A stretch of 6,610 nt of DNA from Candidatus Omnitrophota bacterium. GTDB lineage: Bacteria; Omnitrophota; Gorgyraeia; Velamenicoccales; JABMQK01. The stretch is taken from the NCBI GenBank assembly GCA_028712915.1, contig JAQTPJ010000047.1:1-6610 (forward strand). The letters are read 5' to 3'. Every line of letters begins with the position of its first letter. Position 1 is the first letter of the stretch. A model generated the notes under the pieces. That model worked only from the letters and a program-made list of their open reading frames with translations. It searched no databases and was not told the DNA's origin. The position numbers and the translations under genes are program-made. Shown here piece after piece: positions 1-5,668 of this stretch.

Positions 1-1092
1 GGTTTTATTTTTATTCTTTCCGTCAAAATTTGCGACTACGGTTCCGGCTCCGATGTTAACGCCTTTTCCCGTGGTCGTATCGCCTAAATAGCTTAAATGT
101 TTACAATACGTGCCTTCGCCGATAGTGCTTCGCACCATTTCCGTAAAATTACCCGCGACAACATTATCCTTTAAAACAGTGCCTTCTCTTAAATGAGAAA
201 ACGGCCCGACACAACATCCGTCGCCAATCCTTACATCGGATTCTATCACCGTAAAAGGGTATATGGCTGTTTCTTTGCCTATAGAAACATCGTGATTAAT
301 AAAAGTCGTCTTCGGGTCTATTATGTTTACGCCCTGCTGCATAAAATCTTCTATTATGCGCATGCGCATTATGTCATTGGCCTTAGCCAAGTCCATGCGC
401 GAATTAATGCCTAATACTTCATTGGCATTAGCGCATATACAAGTTTCTATCCTTTTATTCTCTTTATATAAAACCTCTACGACATCCGTAAGGTAATATT
501 CTCTCTTTTTCGCATTTAGCTTGACGCTGTTTAATGCCTGTGATAGATCCTGGACCTTGAAACAATAAATCCCGGAGTTTACTTCTTTTACCTGCTTCTG
601 GGATAAATTAGCGTCGTTTTCCTCAATAATGCGGCAGACCTTGCTGTATTCGTCTCTTATAATGCGGCCGAAACTGGAAGGATTTTCAAAAAAAGCGGTG
701 AGTATCGTACAGCTTGCGTTTGACTCTTTATGCCTATCCACCAATGCCTGCAGGGTTTCTTTCCTTACCAGAGGCGTATCAGCGCAGATAATCAATGCCT
801 GGCCTTTAGAGCCGCTCAGAAATTTATGGGCAGAACTTACCGCGTCCGCAGTCCCTTGAGGCTTTTTCTGAAAAGATAATTTTACATCCTTGTATTGCTT
901 GAGGTATCCCTGCAGCTGTTCGTGCTGTTTGTTCACGACTACGGATATCTTTTTTAAACGCAACTGCCTGAGTGAATCAATCGTATAGTCAATCATCCGT
1001 TTGCCGCATATCGCATGCAAAACTTTTGGCACGCTGGACTTCATCCTCGTGCCTTCGCCTGCCGCCAGGATTATTCCTTTAAAATCTCTCAT
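1..1092 (-). CDS. glmU: Bifunctional UDP-GlcNAc pyrophosphorylase / GlcN-1-P N-acetyltransferase GlmU, 3' end cut off by window
   Basis: GlmU acetylates glucosamine-1-phosphate and then uridylylates it to UDP-GlcNAc, the cytosolic precursor of peptidoglycan and LPS. I translated 364 codons with no stop before the window edge. The ATG at 1092 is followed by the nucleotidyltransferase signature LAAGEGTRMKS (residues 9-19) and PKVLH. Next come QGTADA (79-84), the metal aspartate D105 in ADTPL, FGRI (137-140), EYYLTD (198-203) and GINSR (228-232), whose N230 matches the second metal ligand. A left-handed beta-helix acetyltransferase domain starts near residue 250, with R302, GNFTEM (314-319), HLSYLGD (332-338; catalytic H332) and VNIGAGT (345-351). 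E. coli GlmU has 456 residues, so roughly 60-70 are missing here. The residue aligned with E. coli K351 is V320, followed by R321. A modest AGAGAG at about 1101-1106 may serve as ribosome binding site. The tRNA gene lies 41 nt upstream with no U-rich terminator between, so co-transcription is plausible. The identification is secure. Confidence 0.96.
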   Translation of the reverse strand, partial: MRDFKGIILAAGEGTRMKSSVPKVLHAICGKRMIDYTIDSLRQLRLKKISVVVNKQHEQLQGYLKQYKDVKLSFQKKPQGTADAVSSAHKFLSGSKGQALIICADTPLVRKETLQALVDRHKESNASCTILTAFFENPSSFGRIIRDEYSKVCRIIEENDANLSQKQVKEVNSGIYCFKVQDLSQALNSVKLNAKKREYYLTDVVEVLYKENKRIETCICANANEVLGINSRMDLAKANDIMRMRIIEDFMQQGVNIIDPKTTFINHDVSIGKETAIYPFTVIESDVRIGDGCCVGPFSHLREGTVLKDNVVAGNFTEMVRSTIGEGTYCKHLSYLGDTTTGKGVNIGAGTVVANFDGKNKNKT

Positions 1093-1133
1093 ATCGCCAC
1101 TCTCTTTTTTATATTTTGTTTATTTTATTCACA

Positions 1134-1205
1134 CTGCCCAGCCTGGGCTCGAACCAGGAACCTCAGCTCCAAAGGCTGGTGTGTTACCAATTACACCACC
1201 GGGCA
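1134..1205 (-). tRNA. tRNA-Gln, anticodon UUG
   Basis: The minus strand folds into a complete cloverleaf. The acceptor stem TGCCCGG pairs with CTGGGCA (one G-U). The D stem GTGT/ACAC carries an AATTGGTA loop. The anticodon loop CTTTGGA places TTG at positions 34-36. The variable loop is four bases, and the T arm is CCTGG-TTCGAGC-CCAGG. The discriminator base is G73 (plus position 1134). The U1-A72 first pair with G73 is the usual bacterial tRNA-Gln arrangement and agrees with the anticodon. The 27-43 position is a C-A mismatch at the top of the anticodon stem. No CCA is encoded; the bases after G73 read TGT, so CCA must be added enzymatically. The gene sits on the same strand between spoVG and glmU, so its ends may be cut from a longer transcript. 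Confidence 0.95.
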
Positions 1206-1211
1206 ATAGCA

Positions 1212-1233
1212 TTTTCCCTATTACTAGGAAAAA
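1212..1233 (-). other. Hairpin with GUAA tetraloop immediately 5' of tRNA-Gln
   Basis: On the minus strand, TTTTTCCTA and TAGGGAAAA form a 9-bp stem closing a GTAA loop (GNRA type in RNA). One of the pairs is a U-G wobble. Read from the plus strand the same position would be a C-A mismatch, so the structure fits minus-strand RNA better. It ends six bases before the tRNA 5' end. No U-tract follows, so it is not a normal intrinsic terminator. It could be a processing signal or a chance AT-rich palindrome. Confidence 0.45.
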
Positions 1234-1260
1234 CTATTCTTTCAAAAAGACAAACGTATC

Positions 1261-1297
1261 AAAAATGCACAAAAATATATGCTTCTTGTTCTTGTGC
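1261..1297 (-). terminator. Possible weak intrinsic terminator after spoVG
   Basis: The minus strand reads GCACAAGAA, a 13-base loop, then TTTTTGTGC, A and TTTTT. The arms form nine pairs: three G-C at the base, one G-U wobble and the rest A-U. A run of five U follows after one base. It lies 41 nt beyond the spoVG stop. The stem is AT-rich and the loop is long, so termination would be partial at best. If it is real, tRNA-Gln and glmU would need read-through or their own promoter. Confidence 0.4.
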
Positions 1298-1338
1298 CGA
1301 TAAATTTAAAGTAAAAACCTGATTAAATATCCCTTTTA

Positions 1339-1749
1339 TTAGAATTCCGGGGAAGGACTTTTATGCTCAGGTGTTTTATCCTTTTCTGCGTTATAGGCTT
1401 CCAAAACTTTCTTCTGCAGACATTCCCTGAAGGTCTGCGTAATAGGATGCGCTATATCGCGATGCTCTGATTGCGCGTCTTTGCCGCCTTGCTCCGTAGG
1501 CATGGAGACAAAAGGCAGCTGCGCCCCGCACTGGTTGCAATACTTGCTGCGCATTTCATTGCGGAATCCGCATTTCGAACAAGATGATTTTAGCCGTCGT
1601 GAAGGCATAGCCATAAACAAACCGCTGCCGCCCTCGATGACCTTAATGTTACGCACGACAAAAACATTATCAAAAGTCACAGTTGCATAAGCCTTAAGTT
1701 TTTTGTCAGGGCTTTCTTTCAAGAAAATCCTAACTTCAGTAATCTCCAT
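1339..1749 (-). CDS. spoVG: SpoVG family protein with an inserted zinc ribbon (136 aa)
   Basis: SpoVG proteins are small site-specific DNA/RNA-binding regulators, known for roles in sporulation, division and envelope control in Firmicutes. The N-terminal part (MEITEVRIFL, then VTFDNVFVVRNIKVIEGGSGLFMAMPSRR up to residue 52, a single stretch described here by its ends) and the later HRDIAHPI (96-103) are the family core. Between them, where Bacillus SpoVG has only a short loop, residues 53-95 carry C57-x2-C60 and C71-x2-C74, a zinc-ribbon pattern (CSKCG and CNQCG). This lengthens the protein from about 97 to 136 residues. The C-terminal tail is charged and rich in proline. I chose the ATG at 1749 because a perfect AAGGAGGT lies 7 nt before it; an in-frame ATG at 1803 lies upstream of that site. 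Its 74-nt upstream gap from ispE is the largest so far in the cluster and could hold a promoter, but I see no convincing one. The family call is firm. Its role outside sporulating bacteria is unknown. Confidence 0.93.
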   Translation of the reverse strand: MEITEVRIFLKESPDKKLKAYATVTFDNVFVVRNIKVIEGGSGLFMAMPSRRLKSSCSKCGFRNEMRSKYCNQCGAQLPFVSMPTEQGGKDAQSEHRDIAHPITQTFRECLQKKVLEAYNAEKDKTPEHKSPSPEF

Positions 1750-1756
1750 TGCTGGT

Positions 1757-1764
1757 ACCTCCTT
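1757..1764 (-). promoter_or_regulatory. Shine-Dalgarno site of spoVG
   Basis: The minus strand reads AAGGAGGT, a full match to the anti-SD of 16S rRNA, 7 nt before the ATG at 1749. It decides the start in favour of the 136-residue protein. It is the strongest ribosome binding site in the window, which suggests high SpoVG expression. Confidence 0.9.
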
Positions 1765-1823
1765 TACTAAAAACCATACTGATGCCTCAAGACATAAAAT
1801 CAATCAAAAGTTTCATCCACCAA

Positions 1824-2744
1824 CTACAAGGTATGCACTAAAAACAACCTGCAATCCGGCGCTACCTTACCGATCTTTTCTAACAGCCCCTCAGCCCCCT
1901 TTCTATTAGAAAATGTTATAAATAATGTAGATCCGCTTCCTGATAGATGGATAAAATCCCTGGCCTTCTCTTCTATGGCTTTCTTGATCTTTGCCAACTT
2001 AGGGAACTGCCTTAATATCAAACTCTCAAAAGTATTGTAACTATAATAATTTAAGAGAGAAACATCTCTGTTAAATAAAGAGCGAGTTATAATATTAGCA
2101 CCGTAAGGTGGCATTGTCAACTTCATTTTTTTGGGCAAATCAAAGCCTGCGCAGGCCTTTCTTACGCCTAAATAATGCCTGTCAAATAGAGAATACGCGA
2201 AGGGAGTAGAGACCTTAATCTTAGGGGCGATTAAAATATGCCATAATTTAAGGCCATCTACCCCTTTTATCCGAGAAACCTTATCTCCTTTGCCTTTACC
2301 TAATATAAAACTGCCCTTTAATATGAATAAAGGGTCATCGCTGCCTATGTTTCGGGAAAGATTTAACAAACTTTCATCGCTTAAACCCATTTTCCAGAGG
2401 CCATTTAGCGCCTTTAGGGTAGATGCTGCATCGCTGGAGCCGCCCCCCAAGCCCGCTGCCATAGGTATATTCTTGTCTAAATATATACTGACCCCCTTAT
2501 TTATCTTAAATTTCTCCTTTATCAGGCAGGCTGCCTTATAAACGGAGCTATTTTTACCGCACAGGCTCTTGATATTGGAATCAACAACAACCTTATTTTG
2601 GGGAATATTCTTGAAAATAATCCTATCCGAGAGAGAAACTTTCTCAAACACAGTTTCAATATTATGAAAACCGTCGCTTCGTCTGTTCAGGATTTTAAGG
2701 AAAAGGTTTATTTTAGCAGGGGCAAGGACGTCTATCTGCTTCAT
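1824..2744 (-). CDS. ispE: 4-diphosphocytidyl-2-C-methyl-D-erythritol kinase IspE (306 aa)
   Basis: IspE phosphorylates the 2-hydroxyl of CDP-methylerythritol with ATP, the fourth step of the MEP pathway to isopentenyl diphosphate, in the cytosol. It is a GHMP kinase. The N-terminal APAKINLFL (residues 8-16) carries the catalytic lysine K11. The glycine-rich ATP loop PMAAGLGGGSSDAA spans 94-107. The catalytic aspartate is D136 in GSDDPLF (134-140), where E. coli has GADVP. The C-terminal substrate motif HLSGSGSTLF is at 266-275. A segment at about 185-235 is longer than in E. coli IspE (283 residues) and explains the extra length. The ATG at 2744 lies 5 nt after the stop of the transketolase C subunit, with no Shine-Dalgarno site, so translation probably depends on coupling to that gene. 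The flux is connected: transketolase handles glyceraldehyde 3-phosphate, a substrate of the first MEP step. Confidence 0.95.
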   Translation of the reverse strand: MKQIDVLAPAKINLFLKILNRRSDGFHNIETVFEKVSLSDRIIFKNIPQNKVVVDSNIKSLCGKNSSVYKAACLIKEKFKINKGVSIYLDKNIPMAAGLGGGSSDAASTLKALNGLWKMGLSDESLLNLSRNIGSDDPLFILKGSFILGKGKGDKVSRIKGVDGLKLWHILIAPKIKVSTPFAYSLFDRHYLGVRKACAGFDLPKKMKLTMPPYGANIITRSLFNRDVSLLNYYSYNTFESLILRQFPKLAKIKKAIEEKARDFIHLSGSGSTLFITFSNRKGAEGLLEKIGKVAPDCRLFLVHTL

Positions 2745-2749
2745 GTAAA

Positions 2750-3682
2750 TTATTTAGACAAAACTCTCTTTACGGCAGCAACTATATCTAAATCAGTAAG
2801 GTTGTATTCCTTAAGCAAATCGGCAGGGCTTCCGGACTGGCCAAACCTGTTTTTTACGCCTACGCGCACTGTTTTTACCGGCGCGTTTTCGCAAATTACT
2901 TCATCTATAGCAGAAGCAAGGCCTCCTATTACACTATGCTCTTCGCAGACAACAACTCCTTTTGTCTGTTTAGCGCAGGATATAATTGTATCTTTGTCTA
3001 ATGGCCTTATAGTAGGCACATTAATCACTCTGGCGTAAATTCCTTCTTTCTTCAAAATCTCATGGGCCTTTATCGCCGCATGCAGCATTATGCCGCAGGC
3101 AAAAATAGAAACGTCTTTTCCTTCTCTTACTGCATAAGCCTTGCCTAACTTAAAAGCGCTTTTGCCTTCTATGGTTTCTATCTTCGACCTGCCTAGCCTG
3201 ATATAAAACGGCCCCGGAGTTTGAAAAGCGGCAATCACAGCTTCGCGCGTTTCCGGACCGTCGCATGGCACAATTATTTTTAAATTCGGGATGCTGCGCA
3301 TGAGCGAGATATCTTCTATCGCCTGATGGCTCGCGCCGTCTTCCCCGACGGTGATTCCGGCATGGCTGGCAACTATTTTTACATTAAAATTATTGTAGCA
3401 AACTGAATTCCTCACCTGGTCCCATGCCCTGCCCGTGGCAAACATGGCAAAAGTGGAAGCGAAAACAACCTTGCCGCAGCTTGCCAGGCCGGCAGCGGTA
3501 GACATCATATTTTGTTCCGCCACGCCAAAATTGAAAAACCTATCCGGATACGCCTTGCAAAAAAGTCTTGTTTTGGTAGAACCTGATAAATCCGCGTCTA
3601 AAACCACGATATTAGAGTGGGTTTTACCTAACTCCACCAGCGTTTTCCCGTAAACTTCTCTTTGAAAAAGTAATTCTGCCAA
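2750..3682 (-). CDS. Transketolase, C-terminal subunit (310 aa, TTG start)
   Basis: This is the pyrimidine-binding and C-terminal half of a split transketolase, which with the N-terminal subunit transfers two-carbon units between sugar phosphates using thiamine diphosphate. Counting from the TTG start, VLDADLSGSTKT is at about 27-38. GVAEQNM (53-59) holds the glutamate E56 that activates the cofactor. SHAGITVGEDGASHQ is at about 106-120, with H107 and H119. DGPE and IRLGR follow. EEHSVIGGLAS (about 247-257) and NRFGQSG mark the C-terminal domain. The reading frame is open upstream to an ATG at 3778, but that would overlap the N subunit by 74 nt and add 32 residues with no family similarity that I recognise. 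The TTG at 3682 is preceded by AAGGGAG with 6 nt spacing, and gives MAELLFQREVYGKTLVEL, the usual beginning. Spacing to the N-subunit stop is 22 nt. Split transketolases of this type are common in archaea and many anaerobic bacteria. DXS or a pyruvate dehydrogenase E1-beta is excluded by the motifs and by its partner. Confidence 0.93.
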   Translation of the reverse strand: MAELLFQREVYGKTLVELGKTHSNIVVLDADLSGSTKTRLFCKAYPDRFFNFGVAEQNMMSTAAGLASCGKVVFASTFAMFATGRAWDQVRNSVCYNNFNVKIVASHAGITVGEDGASHQAIEDISLMRSIPNLKIIVPCDGPETREAVIAAFQTPGPFYIRLGRSKIETIEGKSAFKLGKAYAVREGKDVSIFACGIMLHAAIKAHEILKKEGIYARVINVPTIRPLDKDTIISCAKQTKGVVVCEEHSVIGGLASAIDEVICENAPVKTVRVGVKNRFGQSGSPADLLKEYNLTDLDIVAAVKRVLSK

Positions 3683-3688
3683 ATCAAA

Positions 3689-3695
3689 CTCCCTT
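3689..3695 (-). promoter_or_regulatory. Shine-Dalgarno site deciding the TTG start of transketolase C subunit
   Basis: The minus strand reads AAGGGAG, then six bases (TTTGAT), then TTG at 3682. It lies just after the stop of the N subunit (3705). No ATG or GTG at suitable spacing competes with it. Confidence 0.7.
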
Positions 3696-3704
3696 TTTGC
3701 TGCT

Positions 3705-4526
3705 TTATTTCCCCAAATCTTCCAAAGCCTGTTTTGTCTCTGGTTCGTTAGGCGTCCTGCCGTGGAAATCCGCCACATTCTCCATAAAAGAGACGCCTTT
3801 GCCTTTAATAGTCTTAGCTATAATTATCGTGGGTTTTCCTTTAACTGTCTTTGCTTTGTCGAACGCTTTTATTACTTCTGCGATTTTATGCCCGTCAACC
3901 TCGATGACATTCCACCCAAAAGCCTCCCATTTATCCCTTAACGGCTCCAGGCTCATGACATCACAGATTCTACCATCTATCTGAAAACCGTTATAATCTA
4001 AAATCGCGCATAAATTATCGCACTTGTAATGCGAAACCGCCATGGCGGCTTCCCAGATATTGCCCTCCTGAATTTCTCCGTCACCCATAAGGCAATATAC
4101 CCTGTAATCTTTTTTATCCATTTTCCCGGCGAGGCTCATGCCTAAAGCCACGGATAAACCCTGACCCAATGAACCGCTGGCAACTTCTATTCCAGGAGTC
4201 CTTCTGTCCGGATGCCCCTGCAAAAGCGCGCCTAACTGGCGCAAATTGGATAATTCCTTCTTGTCAAAATAACCGCGCTCTGCCAATGCCGCATACACCA
4301 CAGGGCAGCTGTGCCCTTTGGAAAGATGAAACCTGTCCCTGTCAGGCCAATTCGGTTCTTTAGGCTTATGGCGCAGAGTATGAAAGAATAAAGCCGTAAC
4401 AATCTCGACGCTGGACAACGACCCTCCAGGATGGCCTGAGCCTGCCCTAGAAAGCATCTCAATAATCAATATGCGGATCTTGCGGGCTTGTTCCTCTAAT
4501 TTTTTAATATCTACTTCCTGGCTCAT
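3705..4526 (-). CDS. Transketolase, N-terminal (thiamine diphosphate-binding) subunit (273 aa)
   Basis: This is the pyrophosphate-binding half of a split transketolase of the pentose phosphate pathway; it needs the neighbouring C subunit to form an active site. In order it shows GHPGGSLSS (31-39), HLSKGH (67-72), LLQGHPD (101-107), GSLGQGLS (118-125) and the thiamine diphosphate motif. That motif opens with GDGE at 148-151 and closes with LDYN at 176-179. KTIKGKGVSFME (238-249) and FHGRTP (254-259) follow. A length of 273 residues is normal for the stand-alone N subunit. The ATG at 4526 overlaps the TGA of the TPR gene as ATGA. An AAGGAAAG lies just upstream, inside the 3' end of that gene, so translation is probably coupled. 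The split form is known from archaea and many bacteria; physiological direction cannot be read from sequence. Confidence 0.95.
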   Translation of the reverse strand: MSQEVDIKKLEEQARKIRILIIEMLSRAGSGHPGGSLSSVEIVTALFFHTLRHKPKEPNWPDRDRFHLSKGHSCPVVYAALAERGYFDKKELSNLRQLGALLQGHPDRRTPGIEVASGSLGQGLSVALGMSLAGKMDKKDYRVYCLMGDGEIQEGNIWEAAMAVSHYKCDNLCAILDYNGFQIDGRICDVMSLEPLRDKWEAFGWNVIEVDGHKIAEVIKAFDKAKTVKGKPTIIIAKTIKGKGVSFMENVADFHGRTPNEPETKQALEDLGK

Positions 4527-5494
4527 TTAACTTTCCTTATATTATCTATCTTATCCTTTACGCTTAATCTCTGTGGGTCAATCTCTAAAGATTTCTGCCA
4601 GTTCTTTCTGGCTTCTTTTGATTTGCCCATCTCTAAATAAACATCGCCTATATGTTCGTATATCTCCGGGTCTTTTGACAATACAGAAGCGTTTTCCAAA
4701 TACCTCAAGGCGTTTTCTAAATCGCCTTTTTTAAAATAAACCCAGCCCATAGTATCTAAATAAGCGCCATTGGCCGGGTCAAACTCAAGCGCCTTTTGCA
4801 CCAAACTTAAAGCATAGTCCAATTGCTCGCCGCGCTGCGCATACAAATAACTCAAACAATTCAAGGCAAGGCTATTATTGGGGTCTATTTCTATTGCGCG
4901 GCTAAATTCTTTAATAGCGTTGTCTACCTTGGCAGATTCGTTATAAATATAACCTAAATAAAAGTGCACATTGGAGTCGCTGGGATTTTTTTCCAATACC
5001 TTGTGGCATTCTATCTCTGCCTTCTGCCAATCTTTTTTTCTTACATATAATTGCGCCAGCGCATAACGCACATCGGCTTCATTTAATTCTACCAGCGGCC
5101 TTTCCAATAAACCTAAATATTCGCCTATAGCCTCGTCGTATTTTGAATTTGCCGCGTAAACGCGGGCCAACAAAAAACGCACCCCTTCGGTATAGGGTTT
5201 TAATTCTAAGGCCTTTTTGAACTCCTCTTCCGCGCTCTTATAATCCTCTGTCCTTAGGTAATCTAACCCTAAACGATAGTGTATATTCCAGGAATTACTG
5301 TCTAATTTGACTGCCCTCTGGTAGGCCCTCTTAGCTTGCTCAAAGTCGCCTGAACCATCCAAGAAAAGCCCCTGCAGGTAATTACGGTAGGAACTCGACT
5401 CATTGGAAATACTGGAGGCTTCCGCAAAAACAAAAGAAAATAATACTATGCAAAGAGTAAAAACACAAAGTGACCAGATACAAAGATTGCGCAT
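4523..5494 (-). CDS. Exported tetratricopeptide-repeat protein (323 aa)
   Basis: Residues 1-24 look like a signal peptide: an RN start, a hydrophobic stretch through about residue 23, then AEASS, a plausible signal peptidase I site. There is no lipobox cysteine after a proper L-x-x pattern, so a lipoprotein is unlikely. The rest is about eight consecutive 34-residue TPR units, beginning near residues 36, 70, 104, 139, 174, 208, 243 and 277. Typical endings are ALELKP, AIEIDPNN, ALEFDPAN and SLEIDPQR. The sixth to seventh units (LSYLYAQRG, ALEFDPANGAYLDTMGWVY) match the style of envelope TPR proteins of Gram-negative bacteria. TPR arrays form a superhelical scaffold for protein binding, so it probably acts as an adaptor in the periplasm or at the cell surface; the partner is not evident. 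The start at 5494 has only a weak upstream purine run (AAGAATAG). Placement directly before the transketolase genes, with an ATGA overlap, suggests co-expression rather than shared function. Confidence 0.88.
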   Translation of the reverse strand: MRNLCIWSLCVFTLCIVLFSFVFAEASSISNESSSYRNYLQGLFLDGSGDFEQAKRAYQRAVKLDSNSWNIHYRLGLDYLRTEDYKSAEEEFKKALELKPYTEGVRFLLARVYAANSKYDEAIGEYLGLLERPLVELNEADVRYALAQLYVRKKDWQKAEIECHKVLEKNPSDSNVHFYLGYIYNESAKVDNAIKEFSRAIEIDPNNSLALNCLSYLYAQRGEQLDYALSLVQKALEFDPANGAYLDTMGWVYFKKGDLENALRYLENASVLSKDPEIYEHIGDVYLEMGKSKEARKNWQKSLEIDPQRLSVKDKIDNIRKVK

Positions 5495-5546
5495 CTATTC
5501 TTGTCGTAAGATAATTTTAACTAAAACCCGCCAACCTTACTACTTA

Positions 5547-5648
5547 TTAACCCCAAGCGCGTTTCTTCAGGTGTCTCAACTTGCGACGCATCTTCTTTCT
5601 TTTATGCGTCCTGATTTTCCTGCGCTTTCTTTTTCTGCCACAAGGCAT
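5547..5648 (-). CDS. AURKAIP1/COX24 (mS38-like) domain mini-protein, 33 aa
   Basis: This ORF of 34 codons including TAA starts at the ATG at 5648, six bases after a good AGGAG (5655-5659), and 20 nt after the hisG stop. The product begins MPCGRKRKRRKIRTHKRKKM and ends KKRAWG; 19 of 33 residues are lysine or arginine, plus two histidines. The pattern MP-x-G-[RK]-KRKR-x-K-x-x-THKRKK is what I recall for bacterial proteins annotated as AURKAIP1/COX24 domain-containing, related to the mitochondrial small-subunit protein mS38 and to actinobacterial bS22. By analogy it would be an rRNA-binding small ribosomal subunit component, its extended basic chain lying in rRNA grooves. That role is inferred from the family. 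The start, RBS and composition are seen directly. A gene this short is easily missed by automatic calling. bS21 and bTHX are less likely because their sequence patterns differ. Confidence 0.82.
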   Translation of the reverse strand: MPCGRKRKRRKIRTHKRKKMRRKLRHLKKRAWG

Positions 5649-5654
5649 AAGATT

Positions 5655-5659
5655 CTCCT
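5655..5659 (-). promoter_or_regulatory. Shine-Dalgarno site of the 33-aa COX24-like gene
   Basis: The minus strand reads AGGAG, then AATCTT, then ATG at 5648. This strong site in a 20-nt intergenic gap is a main reason to accept such a short ORF as a real gene. Confidence 0.8.
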
Positions 5660-5668
5660 GTGTTTAAT

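Noticed and set aside
1093..1133. Promoter for glmU in the A-rich 41-nt gap (TATAAA-like box)
   Set aside because: No -35-like hexamer lies at suitable spacing; it would fall inside the tRNA 3' half with poor match.
1206..1260. Promoter for tRNA-Gln (TTGAAA with TAATAG about 16 nt on)
   Set aside because: The -10 match is only 3 of 6, and it overlaps the hairpin arms; too weak to annotate.
1750..1803. Upstream ATG at 1803 as the spoVG start
   Set aside because: It lies before the perfect Shine-Dalgarno at 1757-1764, and the 18 extra residues do not resemble the SpoVG N-terminus.
3683..3778. Upstream ATG at 3778 as the transketolase C subunit start
   Set aside because: It would overlap the N subunit by 74 nt and add 32 residues I cannot match to the family; TTG at 3682 has a suitable RBS.
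193..3984. Several plus-strand open frames of 60-146 codons (for example 193-414, 1001-1303, 2598-3038, 3697-3984)
   Set aside because: Nearly all lie opposite well-identified minus-strand genes or the tRNA, lack good ribosome binding sites and show no recognisable family motifs.
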